A DNA stretch of 64,000 nucleotides from Vesta saturnalis (GCA_036346205.1 JARFJB010000754.1:351001-415000); one strand, 5' to 3'; shown: positions 1-11,639, counted from the first letter of the stretch. Translations and numbers: made by a program. The notes: generated from the sequence alone by a model not told the origin.

Positions 1-38
1 TATTATTTGCAAATGTAATAAAATTTTGTTTTACTTCG
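1..38 (-). CDS. Partial exon-like ORF, left copy (runs off window start)
   Basis: Read on the minus strand, this is the beginning of the open segment that is complete at 33071-33280 in the right copy (EVKQNFITFA...). It is preceded by an AG acceptor-like site. Only about 12 codons lie inside the window. I do not recognise the protein. Confidence 0.25.
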
Positions 39-203
39 TATAATAGTACTTATACACCAAGTTAGAGAACAATTTTCTTAGCCGAAATGTAATAAGGGTA
101 AGTTAAGACAACTTTATTTCTCAAGGTTTGTACATTAGTTTGTTTACTACTAGCACTTAACTTCAAGCGATGTATTTCCATTAAATACAACAAAGTGGTT
201 GGC

Positions 204-458
204 TTTGACTTTTTGGTGTTTCAATTTGGTAATATTTCTTATGTTCGCAATATTTTCGCATTTTTACATAAACATAAAAGTCATTAATTTCTTGTAGGTG
301 CTCCTCTAAAAATTTGTAAGGCATAATATATACTGTTAGTAGGCTAACCGTTAAAGCCAGATCTTCCTTTTTGTTAGGTATACCTAGTGGCATTTTTTCT
401 CCTACTAGCAGACAACGAAATTGACAATCGAGTTTTGTATATTTCAGCGCAGGAATAT
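204..458 (-). CDS. Exon-like open segment, unknown protein (left copy)
   Basis: A minus-strand segment of 255 bp is open throughout and encodes about 85 residues, including GEKMPLGIPNKKEDLAL and YVKMRKYCEHKKYYQIETPK. It begins after an AG acceptor (TTCAAAATAG). The expected donor reads GCCAAC here, whereas the right copy (33490-33744) has a usable GTAAAC. The right copy instead carries an in-frame TAG. Each copy is thus damaged at a different point. I see no domain I recognise; the call rests on the open frame and the splice-like borders. Confidence 0.35.
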
Positions 459-1001
459 CTATTTTGAACAATCATACCATTTGTGTAAAATTACCATTAC
501 TACATGGACGACACTAAATAGTTATTTTATTATTTTTCTAGATAAAGGAATGGTTGTTGGTTATTTATATATAACTGTAATTAATATTAAGATGAAGATA
601 AGTATTTACATATAAAGCTTTTAAATAAGCGCGGCAATTTGAGAAAGCATACATGCTTTGTAAAGAAAGGGGAAGAGGCTATCATAGTCGCTTTAAGTAA
701 GCGGTCAAAGTTGGTTAATAGTAACCAAAGAGGGCAATAGTCAAGTTACCATAAATTTAGAAATAAAGTAAGATAACATTAGTGTATAATAGGGAAGAAG
801 TAAAAAAGACCTTCCGTATTAAAATAATATGAGGCTAAGTAAACACAGTGCAAATAGTGTCAACTTGGTGACAACAACAAACATTGCGCAATAATTAAAA
901 ATCACATTTTCTATACGTACCGAAAGTATTCCAAGAGTGTTTTTAAATAGTGAACGATAAAAATAAATAGACTATCGATCTAGTGTAAGAAATTAATATG
1001 T

Positions 1002-1003
<2 letters not shown>

Positions 1004-1062
<59 letters not shown>
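1004..1062. repeat. (TA)n microsatellite
   Basis: This is a pure TA dinucleotide tract of about 59 bp. The orthologous position in the right copy (34305-34438) is more than twice as long. Confidence 0.95.
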
Positions 1063-1066
<4 letters not shown>

Positions 1067-1234
1067 TGAACAATAACTCCAAAGGATTGATGTTCAAAGT
1101 GTTGCCATTTCGTTGCAGCACGCTAATTGTTGTTAAAATCAAACAATTAAAGTGATATTTATAAACTATCAATATATCCAGGAATTAATAACAAAATTAT
1201 TAAATTGTTAGAAAGAAAGGTGGAATCGTATTAT

Positions 1235-1371
1235 TCCATAACAAAGCTGAAAGGAAGATATTGGTGCCAGAGGTCCGCTTCACTGAAAAAGCAACGAAAT
1301 ACCCCAAGGGAGGCCTCCGACCACCAGCATAGGAACGCATCAATTACATGATCAGCCTTCAAAGAAGTTAC
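1235..1371 (+). pseudogene. Exon-like segment, frame broken in left copy
   Basis: This corresponds to 34600-34739, where the frame is open up to a GTAAGA donor. Here two one-base insertions (an extra A after CTGAAAA and an extra G in CCCAAGGGAGG) shift the frame into a TAG. Both sit in homopolymers, so sequencing error is as likely as true decay. Confidence 0.3.
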
Positions 1372-2383
1372 AAGTAAGATTCTTTATCTGTATAATAAAA
1401 ACAATATCTGTCTTTAATTCGATTTCAATGTTTTCAAATATCGATACTGACTGAAAATATATTTGACTCATTATTGATAAAGAAGCGTTGCATGTGAGTA
1501 TTAAGATTATTACTTTAAATTATAGATTTGGTTGTTATATATTGTTGTAAATAAAACATTTCTGCACTGCGAATTTCAGTAATTAAAGTATAACGTTTGA
1601 TTTATTTTTGTTATTAAAGACCATTAATATTAAAAGCTCGTATAAATATTGAATATATAAATGCGAAAGGAAGTATACTCAATAGAAATCCACATAAATA
1701 AGGAAACCAAAATGAGTATAAATTTTATTAATTGATAACATTTGGGCTAGCTGGTGCATCTTGATAAGACAAGTCGCAAGGAGGATATTAAAGTTCACTT
1801 AATTAAACTGAAATCAAATAGCAAGCGAATTAAAACTAAACTAGTAGGTGATATCTTTATAAATCAAACACATTCAGCTTAAATAAAAAACTATAAAATT
1901 TTTATTCAATAATTTTGTAATTATAAAAAATGGTAAAAGAATTCTAATATTATTCTTTGTAGCGGGCTGTAAACAAACACAAGTAATAACCACAAGTATT
2001 ACGGCCGTTGCAACCTCATGAATTTCTGGAGAAGTGCCTACAATAAAATGACGTCTTTTAACATTTATTTATGGTCATAGACCATCCTTATGTTATGTTT
2101 AATTAAAATTTCGTTGGAACTTTTAGTCTTATGTTCAATAATTCGAAAGTAAATGTGCTGTCAGTGAATAATACATAAGACATGGTAAAAAAGACTTCGT
2201 TAGCCTCGTATCCATGTTGCACCTCTGGCTAATAAAATTTCCTTCTTTATTTTGATGTATGATTACTATACTCATTCTTTATACCTCAGGTGTGTCGCTA
2301 GATAGACATCCTTATCATAGAGTACCATTTACTGAGCTAGATGAGTATTCAAGTGCCTGATTTAATCTCTTTTTCATTCCAGC

Positions 2384-2491
2384 ACCTCTAACCGAAGATC
2401 TATTCCAGATGAGAGAAATCTATACGAGAATATTAACTACGATTTGCGACCAGCACGCCAAAAAACACGGACACCCCCTTTGAATTTACGA
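2384..2491 (+). other. Exon-like segment after a strong acceptor
   Basis: A pyrimidine-rich tract (AATCTCTTTTTCATTCCAG) precedes a segment open in two frames, one reading NRRSIPDERNLYENINYD and the other TEDLFQMREIYTRILTTICD. The right copy keeps the acceptor but lacks about 47 bp of the segment. I cannot decide which frame, if either, is coding. Confidence 0.22.
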
Positions 2492-2627
2492 TTGTAATTA
2501 CTGTCTGATGAGCGAAAAGACTTCAAGGGCACATGGCAGTAACAAGGAACGCATTTAATTCGTCGGCTTAAAACTATAACGCTCGGTACAGTCAATTCCT
2601 AATCAAAAATTCTTATCTCTGTTATAG

Positions 2628-2737
2628 ATAACGACGTCTGCTTTGCGTACTGCGAATTTCAAGTGCAACTGAATTATTTCAAATTTGGCGAAAAAATATT
2701 CAACGGGTTCGAATTAATTTACTGCAAAAAAATTTGA
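2628..2737 (+). other. Exon-like open segment, possible terminal exon
   Basis: It follows an acceptor-like site (CTTATCTCTGTTATAG). The frame is open for 35 codons (contains CEFQVQLNYFKFGEKIFNGF) to a TGA. The right copy at about 36135-36250 keeps acceptor and frame with few changes. No homology is recognised. It could be the last exon of an unknown gene or chance. Confidence 0.28.
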
Positions 2738-3070
2738 GAATGTTACGCAATTTAATAATGTAATTTATTAATAATAGTAAAATTAATTCTAAAGTGGAAC
2801 TGTCATGAGAGATTAGTGCGTCAACGGCAGGAAACAAACATTGTTTTTCAATATAGTCGATTATTACACATTATCAAGTGTAGAATATATAATTTAATAC
2901 ACAATTATTAACTTGATAAGCAATGGTTATTAAATGAAAGTAGATCGTTCATGAACCTTTTCCACATAGAATAGTTGCAGTGCATTACATTTAAATACAC
3001 TTACAGTTTATTTAGGCTTTTTTATTCCATAGAATTGCATATTTTTTATAGAAAGCATTACCCCACGTAT

Positions 3071-3487
3071 ATTGGTTTGTTGACATCTTATTTCTAAAAT
3101 AAACGATTTCAATTTTTTTACAGAAGTACAAACTAGGACAAATTATATATAGAATTATTTAATACAATGATAAGAAAATAAATTCTTTTAAATTATTATC
3201 AAAATTTATTCAATATCAAAAATAACTTCTAAACGGTACTAACCATCTGGTCAATAGGGTGATCAAACAGTGGGTTTAACACGTTGACCTCCTTTTGGTC
3301 GCCGGTGGTCATTCCCATTCCCGAGCACTGAACTGCATGATCACAGGTGGTGATTTCAGCTCTCTCTGTGAGATGACATGTCCAACCGTGGTAATGTTTT
3401 ACATAGGTTTCATGTATCATGCATATGAGGGTCACTATTTATATTTTGAGCCTAACATTGAAGAAACTGTAATTTGTCATTCAAAAT
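3071..3487. other. 417-bp segment present only in the left copy
   Basis: In the right copy the flanks join directly (CCACGTATAC then the T-run at 36580). Here 417 bp intervene, holding an AT-rich half and a GC-richer exon-like half (3244-3434). It is either an insertion in the left unit or a deletion in the right. I see no terminal repeats. Confidence 0.7.
3244..3434 (-). CDS. Candidate internal exon of an unknown Cys-rich protein
   Basis: On the minus strand a 191-bp segment is bounded by AG (ATAAATAG) and by a GTTAGT donor. It is open in a single frame for about 63 codons (MIHETYVKHYHGWTCHLTER and ITTCDHAVQCSGMGMTTGDQ). Its composition is richer in GC than its surroundings, and the residues look like ordered protein, with four cysteines. 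I cannot name the family. It lies wholly in the left-only 417-bp segment, so it may be a stray or captured exon. Confidence 0.4.
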
Positions 3488-4338
3488 TACTTTTTTTTTC
3501 GAAATATTCTCCTCCATGATGAATACACTTTTGCATTCGTTCGAACCATTTGTCATAGCATTTTTCTAATCTTATTGAGACACCTCTATAACAGGGTTTT
3601 TGAACGCATCAACGGCTTCGTCGGCCGACGAAAAAAGGTTGTCCACACAATTTATTCTTGACGTTCGGGAACAAGAAGAAGTCATTGGGTCACGTTCCTC
3701 TAAAGCCATAGGTGCCACATGACCAGTTTCTCCGAAAAAACAGGCGACCATTTGTTTCGATGTGCTTCGAGCGCGAACAACTTTTGATTGATTTGGTTCA
3801 TCTTGAAACACCCACACAGTCGACAGCTGTTTACTTTCCGGCTCGTATCCATATCCATAATTCGTTACCTGTTACAATCTTATGTACGTCTTTTGAAGCA
3901 CCGCCATTGTATTTCTTGAGCATTTGTGTGCACCAATCGACGCGAGCATCTTTTTGAGGCTTCATCAAATTATGTGGAATCCAACGAGAACAAACCTTTG
4001 TCATGGCTAAATGATGATGTAATATTTTATATATGCTAGTGAAACTAATGCCCTCAATTTCACAGTATGTCGCATGGCGATCTTGCATTATTAGTTTTTG
4101 TACAGCATCAATGTTTTCTTGAATAACAACTGATTTTGGACGACAATCATTTCGTCAGTGACCGAAAGGCGGCTACGATTAAAATCGTTATACCGCGTTT
4201 CACAGTGGCAAAAGATGGAGCTTCATCGCCAAATGTGGAAGTAAGTTGATCGATGCACTCTTGTCTTGATAATCCAGGTCGAAAATCGTAATAAATCATC
4301 GCACGAAAATTTTCACGACTTAATTCCTTTTCTTTGCT
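3488..4338 (-). pseudogene. mariner transposase remnant, copy 1
   Basis: This is a minus-strand Tc1/mariner relic. Recognisable in order are the helix-turn-helix region (YNDFNRSRLS equivalent), then MQDRHATYCEIEGISFTSIY, then RVDWCTQMLKKYNGGASKDV, then the first catalytic block, then ARSTSKQMVACFFGETGHVA, and a C-terminus with SSADEAVDAFKNPV. The first catalytic Asp is replaced (GNELW here, RDESW in copy 2). An internal deletion, shared with copy 2, fuses the LEER region to PNDFFLFP and removes the second catalytic Asp block. The 5' end is cut where the left unit jumps to sequence homologous to 43023. It is not functional. Confidence 0.88.
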
Positions 4339-4679
4339 GAAGAACTCAAAAAAAAATCACACTCTATTAAAAGAAAGTTAGTCGTAGGTTGATAAGTGAT
4401 ATTAACAGTTCGCCGGAAACGGGTAGAAGTGCGTATACACACACGCTAACTATAGGTACATTCAAGACTTTAATCTAATCTATTAGAAACTACGTATGTG
4501 AAATATAAAAGACACTTCACGAAAAAACCGATGCAGTCATAAATGTATTAAGCTAGCTCCAACAAATTATTCATGTTAGTATTTCGTATGCTCCCATGAC
4601 TCAAAAGGAGATAGAAATAATCTAGAATGGGAATACTTACATAAATAAATGTGCAACTGAAATTTCTTATAATTTTGCA

Positions 4680-4790
4680 GCATCGTACCGACCGTAAAGG
4701 AAATGTTGTTGAATAAGACCGCTCTACAAATGATGAATCCCTGGCAGATATTTAGAAATTTTTGGGCAACCCCAAAAAAATCATCATAGG
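4680..4790 (+). other. Exon-like open segment after an acceptor, both copies
   Basis: After CTTATAATTTTGCAG the frame (one base offset) is open for 36 codons to a TAG, including KEMLLNKTALQMMNPWQIFR. The copy at 43257-43368 keeps acceptor and frame. It may be a terminal exon; the product is not recognised. Confidence 0.3.
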
Positions 4791-4887
4791 TGGTGTTTCG
4801 ACACCATACTAATGAAAATTAATTTTTCCCAAGAAAATTAATTACAAATACAGAATCTCTTTATACTACTAGTCATCTTGCCACAGA

Positions 4888-4961
4888 GTATATTTTGTAC
4901 CAAGGTGGAAAGAACTCCATTATTCTCGAGAGAAAAGGTAGTTAACATGACTTCTTCCACC
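4888..4961 (+). other. Exon-like open segment with acceptor and donor
   Basis: It is bounded by TTGCCACAG and GAG|GTAGGTA. It is open in one frame (contains KVERTPLFSREKVVNMTSST). The right copy (43468-43541) has small indels near the donor. The function is unknown. Confidence 0.28.
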
Positions 4962-5699
4962 GAGGTAGGTATACTATTTTATTCACAATTATTTGAAATT
5001 AAAATAATAATCAAAGGAATTCGTTGTAGTTACACGATAATCATATCGGTATTGCGTTACAAATGCATCAGTGTCTTTTAAAAATCAGTTGACATTTTGA
5101 AAATTATCCAGAACAGTAGTTTTATAAACTAATAATGTCTTAAGACCGCATTGATAGTACGAAAATTAAATTAAATTTTTTGTTTTTTTCCACCCGGGTG
5201 GAAACAGACTTCAAATATGTTTCAGCCCGGGTCGTAACCTTGGTGAGGATTGGCTTACTTTCAAACTTTTCAAATGTCCGATAATACGATCATTACATGT
5301 ATGATTGTGAATAATAGTAATTTACGTAACCAGTCCCGAAAGTGGTCTTTTACCAGACGAGTAGGCAAGTTCCTTCTGGAAGCCTGAGAGTCCAGTAGAA
5401 GCACTTTTAGGACGTATTACGTACAATATTTTTTTAATAGGCACAGTGTTGCGCCGTAAACATCATATTATTCAGTTTACATTTTTATAACAAGAACTCT
5501 ATTAATTTTTGTAACAATCGTATAATTTTGATTTACAAATATAAACATTATGTTTGAATAGTCATGTTAAACGTACAATTATTAGCATTACTTATCTGTA
5601 AGCGTGGTATATCAAAGTTATTCGTTGACGTGAGATTTTTCCAACTGTTTACATTATAATGTGTTTCTGATATAATTTCTGTTTTTGGGCTACTTGATT

Positions 5700-6300
5700 T
5701 TATATTCTGTTAGCTATATTAATCTTATTCTGATCTGAGATGAACTCCATCCACCATATCGTTTTAAGTTTTTGATGTTAGCTCCTTCATTAGCTAAAAA
5801 AGTCGCCATACTGCGCCTAAAACAATGCTCTGAGTATTCCTTTGGGTTTGGCAATCTCAAAAATGTAGCTATTTTGGAAGGAGCATTACCTACAGTATGT
5901 GTCACTACATATTGTTTATTACATTTTCCTTTATTGTAATTAATAAAGAGTCGTCGATGAGGAACGTTGGTCGGGTGTAGTGCTATATCCTCCCTATACA
6001 AATTTAGCTCTTTCTCCCCATCAATAATAATCAATGGTCTTGAATTGTTTGTTTTGGTGTTTAGCATTCAAATCTAAAGGAATTTTGTTGTCTTCTATGT
6101 CGCCATTTAATCTATTAGTGATTTCTTTTCGTCAACTTGCTCCAGTATAACCCATAATCAACAAAACTTTAGACATTAGATATTGTTCGTCAGAAGCTTA
6201 TACCAAGAACTTGTCGAGTACTCTCGACTTCTTTGCGTTAGGCCCTACGGATTTTTTCTTCATAAACGCTGTTAATTTTGTAAAATTTAAAAATGGATGA
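5700..6300 (-). pseudogene. Crypton-like tyrosine recombinase remnant, copy 1
   Basis: On the minus strand the upstream part matches the Crypton-type motif around YLMSKVLLIMG...RREE (frameshifted), followed by DGDIEDNKIPL-like residues. The 117-aa open frame ends with YSEHCFRRSMATFLANEGAN and LKRYGGWSSSQ. This is the HxxR box and the following helix of eukaryotic tyrosine recombinases, normally followed by the Tyr nucleophile. A frameshift right after GWSSSQI removes the expected tyrosine; relic residues continue in another frame (NKINIANRI). It is a dead transposon fragment. Confidence 0.75.
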
Positions 6301-6423
6301 AATAAGGGTGTGTTGTGGTTACTAATTCGCCCCAAATATCATTTATACTTCTAATGTCAACTAGAAGATTTTGAGCTAGTCAGTCGGAGATTAAATGGGC
6401 TGGTTTACCAAAAATTTGCTTTA

Positions 6424-6955
6424 ATTTAAAAAATGTGTTGTTAGATATGTTCGCTTTCCAACATTGATGTAGCTTCAACCTGTAAATAAATGTTAACATA
6501 TCTCGGATGGCAACTTATTTTATGGAAAACAAGTAAACCTTAAATGTAATAAACAAGGTTTATTATGTATAACTTAAAATCAAGTTATAAAGTAGAAAAA
6601 AAAACTGAATACTAACGTTAGTAAACTTGGATTAACTTAAAAATTACTTATGAATTAAGGCTTAGAAATGTAATACACGCTTTTTTAACTTAAAAAAATG
6701 TGTGGTTAGATATGTTCGCTTTCCAACATTGATGTATCTTCACCCTGTAAATAAATGTTTAAATATCTCGGACGCCAACTTATTTTATGGAAAACAAGTA
6801 AACCTTAAGTGTAATAAATTTAAAACTAAAAAACAATAACAAGGTTTATTATGTATAACTACAAATCAAGTTATAAGGTAGAAAAAAACTAAAGACTAAT
6901 GTTAGCAAACTTGGATTAACTTAAAAATTACTTATGAATTAAGGCTTAGAAGTGA
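6424..6955. repeat. Tandem duplication of about 265 bp, left copy only
   Basis: The segment starting AAATGTGTTGTTAGATATG (about 6431) recurs about 265 bp later (about 6697). Both units include TTCGCTTTCCAACATTGATG and an end reading TTAAGGCTTAGAA. The right unit (about 54100-54365) has a single copy. Confidence 0.85.
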
Positions 6956-7475
6956 GATACCCGCAGTACGTTTACATTTTGGTTGTCACTGTTATACTGT
7001 TACTGATAACCAAAAGCTGCTGAATACACGCTTTTAAATTTGACAGAGGGCTGCTGGTGGCGCCCTCTGGAAGATACATTAAAACTTTGATAAAATCTTG
7101 ATTTCTCGTCATAGAAAACCTCTAAGTACCAAATTTCATACAAATCATGTTATTGTTAAAATAGATATTTAAAAAATAGTTTAAAAAAATAATAACTTTG
7201 ACACCCTGTATTTCGGAAATTATCAACTTTTAGACTAAAGTAAATTGGGCTAGATCCCCATATCTTAGTCTCATGAATTTGTCGTTGTATTTTATCCCTG
7301 TATTTTCAAGAAATTACAATTTGCAATTACGGCATTCTCTGATAAGTAATGTTTCTTTTATATAATGATTCATTCACGTTTTTGTTTATAGTTAAAAGAC
7401 TTTTTAGCTAACTTGTTACGTACAGAATCGGGAAACGGTGGGAAAAAAAGGGGAGACCGAAGGGTCGCTACTCAC

Positions 7476-7593
7476 CAGCTAATGGATGGAATTGCCGGTC
7501 AGTCGGTTCGTGTCGGGGTTAAGAGAATTCTGGTATAGATAAGGGTACCAGGAGCCGCTTCCCCAAAAGGAGAAATCACCTTCATCCCAGCTC
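7476..7593 (-). pseudogene. Candidate internal exon, premature stop (left copy)
   Basis: A 118-bp minus-strand segment is bounded by an acceptor (TTGTTATTCAG) and a consensus donor (CTG|GTGAGT). The frame reads SWDEGDFSFWGSGSWYPYLY and NSLNPDTNRLTGNSIH, then hits TAG one codon before the donor. The right copy (54914-55031) has CAG there and is fully open. I do not recognise the protein. Confidence 0.45.
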
Positions 7594-8505
7594 CTGAATA
7601 ACAATGTCTAAAAGAGACGAAAAGGTATCTAAAGGAAATGAGAAACCAATGGGAAAAAAAGAATGTTAAATCAAATAAAAAAATACCTATATAAATAAAA
7701 CCCGTTTCAAAATAGACAATTTTGTACACAAAGACAAGGAAATTGGAAATTAATGTCCAAAACGAGGGTAACTACACAATTAAACAAGTAGTTAAATTTA
7801 TAAGTATCAACGTGTAGATGCGTTCAGTAATTTAAAATTAAAAAAAAAAATGACAATACACGCTTATTAAATTATTTAGTTTAAAGTTGAAAGTAACAAA
7901 GAAATTTTATAATAGGTTAAAAAGTAGATAAATATGAACCTGATTAATTGCGAAAAGCCTTACTAAAATAATGCAGGCTTTCTATAACGAAAAAGTTAAT
8001 ATAGAAAATGATAATTTAATTCAGAATACTTGCTATGTCCTAACAATAATTTAAATTAATGTAATTTCAAAGAGAAAGTTAAAAAAACAGATAAAATTTA
8101 ATCAATTACACCAATGTTCAAATTCAAAGTTTAAACATATTGAACTAAATTACCGTGCACAGGTTTGTTTGATAGTTAATACGTCGCAAACGTTAAAAGA
8201 TAAAACTAATGGCAGACGGCTGATTACAAAGCGGTGGTTAAAGAACATTTTACACAAAAATTAAAGATCTAAGGAAGAAGTAAGTAATTCAGTAATAATG
8301 TAATACACTATTTTTAACAGTTTTAATTATGGATGCACACAGAAAAAAAACAAAGGGAGATGATGAGAAGAAACGGATTTCAGATAAAGTGCCAGATAAA
8401 TAATATTTTAGTGAGATAAAGGGTGTACTCTAATAGTTTGTTATTTTAATATCACGGAATGGAGCAGAAACGAATCGGGGTATAGGTTACTTATATAAAA
8501 AATTG

Positions 8506-8521
8506 GGGGGGGGGGGGGGGG
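8506..8521 (+). repeat. Poly-G tract
   Basis: There is an uninterrupted run of about 16 G, against about 11 at the matching site near 55945. It is a length-variable homopolymer. Confidence 0.9.
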
Positions 8522-9524
8522 TATGGTTAAAATCGCCTGACCTTTGTCGATTTCTAAGTTGATGGTTGATGTTCTACTTAAGTTATTCTTCTACGTAGTG
8601 AACTAAAAGGTTATAAAGATGGAATTTCTAGATAATTTACGCACATACACAGGTACAGATGGTCTAATCTTAAACTTAAACTTAACCTGAATGTTACACT
8701 TCAAAACTGCAATAGGCGAAGAAAACAATTAGTACTCAGCACTCTCGAACAGAACTCGTATAGTGTATGAGTTCCTCTGAACTTGTTACAGAATACACCA
8801 TTGGATAATATCCCTTTAACCCTCTTCGAGTAAGTAAATGTTTTGTTGGTTTGTAGTTATTAAAAGTAATTATCAGTAGTAATATAATAGGAGAGTGGGA
8901 ATAATAAAAATAATTAGATACATTCTTGTTTTGTTGCTTGTTGCCAAGCAATAAACACGAGAGCCCATTGAGGTCGAGGAACTGTTGCTAAACAGTAACA
9001 AGCCCGAGAAGTAATCTGTCTAATTATTTTCTTATTTATTCTCACTCTCGAGTTATATTTGACTAGATGATTTGTAGACTCATATATTTTATTTAAGCAC
9101 ATGAGTAGAATTATAATAAATACCTGTGTCAAAACAAAAAAAAAATTAGAACAAGAATTTCACCGCAATAATCATTAGAGAGTATTCCTAGTAAAAATGA
9201 GAGGATTGATTCTGACGTATAGATGTGACCAAAAATAAAATCATTGGCTTTTAAAAACGTCAAAAAACAATCATGCTTTAATACATTCGTACTTGCGTGG
9301 TCGCGTAATTGAGAGATCGATTGCTTGCGTGCTCACGTAACTGCATGCTTACGCGAGAGAACTTCGGTTTTATACTTGTCAAACTTTAGGTAAATCGCAA
9401 CTTAAACAATTTTTTGGTCGAATTCCATTCGAACGCTGATAAATACTCATAATTTTACTAGAAACTCTTATTTTCAGTCTTATCGTTTTGAGTCAACTAA
9501 TTTTTGTCTAGAAAAGTGAACTTG

Positions 9525-9870
9525 CGCAGACGTTTAAGGAGTAGTTGACGATGGTACAAAACAAACCTGATACTTTCCCGCATATGCCGCTTTGTGACAA
9601 TCAAGGGGAATACATCGCTTACAATGTTAGAGACTTTTGTTCACACCAACGTATTAAATTGGAATATACTGTACCAAAAACCCCAAAGCACAATGGCATT
9701 ACTGAAAAGAATAATAGGGCCCTATTAGGAAAAAACTAGATGCTTGATGTTTGAACCAATCACGAAAATAGATTTGGGGGCTGGGGCAATTGCCACAGCA
9801 GAATAGCGATTAAATCATCTACCTATGTCGGTATTATCAAATGTAGGGAATATTTTAGGATATGAATAAG
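9525..9870 (+). pseudogene. Ty1/copia integrase fragment, copy 1
   Basis: The frame includes CDNQGEYIAYNVRDFCSHQ, YTVPKTPKHNGITEKNNRAL and, after a frameshift, a motif matching ARCMLF...AVATA of copia integrases. The D of the DNxGEY block and the E of NGITE are catalytic core residues. Only about 100 codons of the integrase core survive. No LTRs were seen, so this is an old fragment. It is duplicated at 56925-57270. Confidence 0.8.
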
Positions 9871-10740
9871 ATATCGAGATGCGGTTTTCACTAACCTACT
9901 TAGGGATGATTTCATCTCATTTTTATGAAAAAAAAATCATATAGTTGCATTTAATTTTTTAGAGAATTTTGCAAATTTTCTGATATATCAAAAAACGCGC
10001 TCTAGCGGCATCACTAAAAATTAGACATATTACGGGTAAGATGGATTTGATGGAGCAATAAATACGAGACTAAGTTTATTAAAATCAGTTCAGTCATTTA
10101 GGAGTTACAGCTGTTTATTTAAAAAATCACTGAATCACCCCCACCACTTTATTTTAATAGATACGTCAAACAAAAATTACTCGAATAAAACTGAGCTTTA
10201 AAAAACATATAATTTTTTGATACATGTACTAGGTGGATTTCAGTAAAAAATCACTTTAAAAGTTTAGGATGGCGGATGTGCCCTCTCGTGGTCATCTTGC
10301 AAATTTGAAAATATTTTCCACGGTCTTTTTTTTGGGCAATTCAGTAATAAAATGTTTTACCGCAAATAGTTTCCGAGAAACAGCACTTTGCATTCTTATC
10401 TGGCCACCCGGTACATTCAATTGCAAAAATGCATTTCCTGAAATTTAAAATGTAATAAAAATGTAAATTAAACACGGAAATAATTTTTGCGGTGTTTATT
10501 AGGCATTGATGTAAAATAGGAACATTAAGAGAATAGAGCCTTAATTAATGTAAATTATATAGCGCTTATCATATTACTGATTACCTCTCTTAAACAATTT
10601 CACCTATGAAATGATTTACTTTAGTGCAGAATGCACTTACTTAATCATCTAAAATTTGAAAAGTATAACATAACTTAAGTGCAATGTAATGCTTTTCTTT
10701 CCTCTTATACAATTATGTAGAATTTCGGTGGGATCCTTAC

Positions 10741-10799
10741 TATATAATACGCTTTAATTGAAATAACTGGCATAATAACAGTAACGTTCGTTATCAGTT
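10741..10799 (+). promoter_or_regulatory. Tweedle gene core promoter candidate, copy 1
   Basis: An exact arthropod initiator ATCAGTT lies at 10793-10799, about 20 bp before the ATG. A TATATAA at 10741-10747 is about 55 bp upstream of it, too far for a canonical TATA box, so Inr-driven initiation is more likely. Both motifs are kept in the second copy. Confidence 0.5.
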
Positions 10800-10814
10800 C
10801 AGTAAAAACACAGA

Positions 10815-11528
10815 ATGAAGGGATTAATTGTGGTAAGTATTAAAATGAAAAATAAATATGATTTCTTTGAAATTTCATTTTAGATCACGCTGTCGTTAGT
10901 AGCTTTAGCTAAGTGTCGACCAGATGCGCCTCAGTTCGCACCCTCTGCTGGTTATTTACCTGCCGGTCCTGGAGACCATGCCTTAAATTTTGGATACGGA
11001 GGATATGATAGCCAGCTCGGAATTAATAATATTGGCCAAGATCAAAAACATGTATACTTCTTTGCTGGTCCTGATAATGACCAATATTCACGATTCAGAA
11101 TTAACGTTATTCCAGCAGCGCATAAAAATACCAAAATTATTTTCGTAAAGGCACCGTCACATAAGGGTATAATTCCTGAAGTTATATCTCCACCATCACA
11201 CTCAGAAGATAGGACTTTACTATACGTTTTGGTTAAAAAACCACAAGACGGATCAATTACAATTCCTGCCGGTGTTGGTGTTCATCATGCCAAGCCACAA
11301 GTTTTCTTTATCAAATATAACAATAAAAACGATGCAGCACCACAAGTGAATGCAGGTATACAAGGAGGACCAGTAGGATCACCTGTTTCTGATGTAGGAA
11401 ATGAGAATGCTTTTGTCAATACCTTAAGTTCTGGAATACATGACGGTCACACCACTCATGGTTCTCATGATATAATAAAACCTGGTGTACAAACTTATGG
11501 ACCATCTGGTGTAAGTGGGCCATATTAA
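10815..11528 (+). CDS. Tweedle (DUF243) cuticular protein, copy 1
   Basis: This is a two-exon gene: exon 1 is 10815-10832 (6 codons), a 51-bp GTAAGT...TTTTAG intron in phase 0 follows, and exon 2 is 10884-11528. The product is 220 aa. A signal peptide (MKGLIVITLSLVALAKC) with a probable cut near residue 17 indicates secretion to the cuticle. The DUF243 core shows its four blocks in order: KHVYFFAGP, IIFVKAPSHK, LYVLVKKP and KPQVFFIKY. A Gly/Pro/His-rich tail follows, ending GPSGVSGPY. Tweedle proteins are chitin-associated structural proteins that set body shape in insects. A very short first exon with a phase-0 intron is typical of insect cuticle genes. An initiator lies just upstream. The second copy at 58230 differs at four residues. 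Confidence 0.95.
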
Positions 11529-11639
11529 AGATAAATCCAGATTTATTACACGTTTAATTATTCCTAAATTTATATTAAAGTGTAAGATTGAATCTACGAA
11601 CTAGTCTTTAGGCACACTAAGAAATATGTAAGAATCTTT

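Larger units (their letters stand above)
1..3070. repeat. Segmental duplication, left copy, block A
   Basis: This block matches 33244-36578 in direct orientation with a few percent substitutions and small indels. The match starts at base 1, so the duplicated unit probably extends beyond the window. The right copy has about 43 bp extra near 33400 and about 190 bp extra near 35935. The left copy has about 47 bp extra near 2415-2465. It holds AT-rich DNA, a (TA)n tract and exon-like open segments listed separately. Confidence 0.93.
4337..5398. repeat. Segmental duplication, left copy, block C
   Basis: This block matches 43021-43977. It contains about 105 bp (near 4509-4612) that the right copy lacks. 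In the right unit the Gypsy element is inserted exactly at its end. Confidence 0.9.

Noticed and set aside
8736..9132. Overlapping 71- and 72-aa ORFs
   Set aside because: No conserved frame between the two duplicates beyond what nucleotide identity gives, and no domain.
9280..9370. CRISPR-like or regulatory short repeats (TTGCGTG, CGTAA)
   Set aside because: Irregular, no constant repeat and spacer; eukaryotic context.
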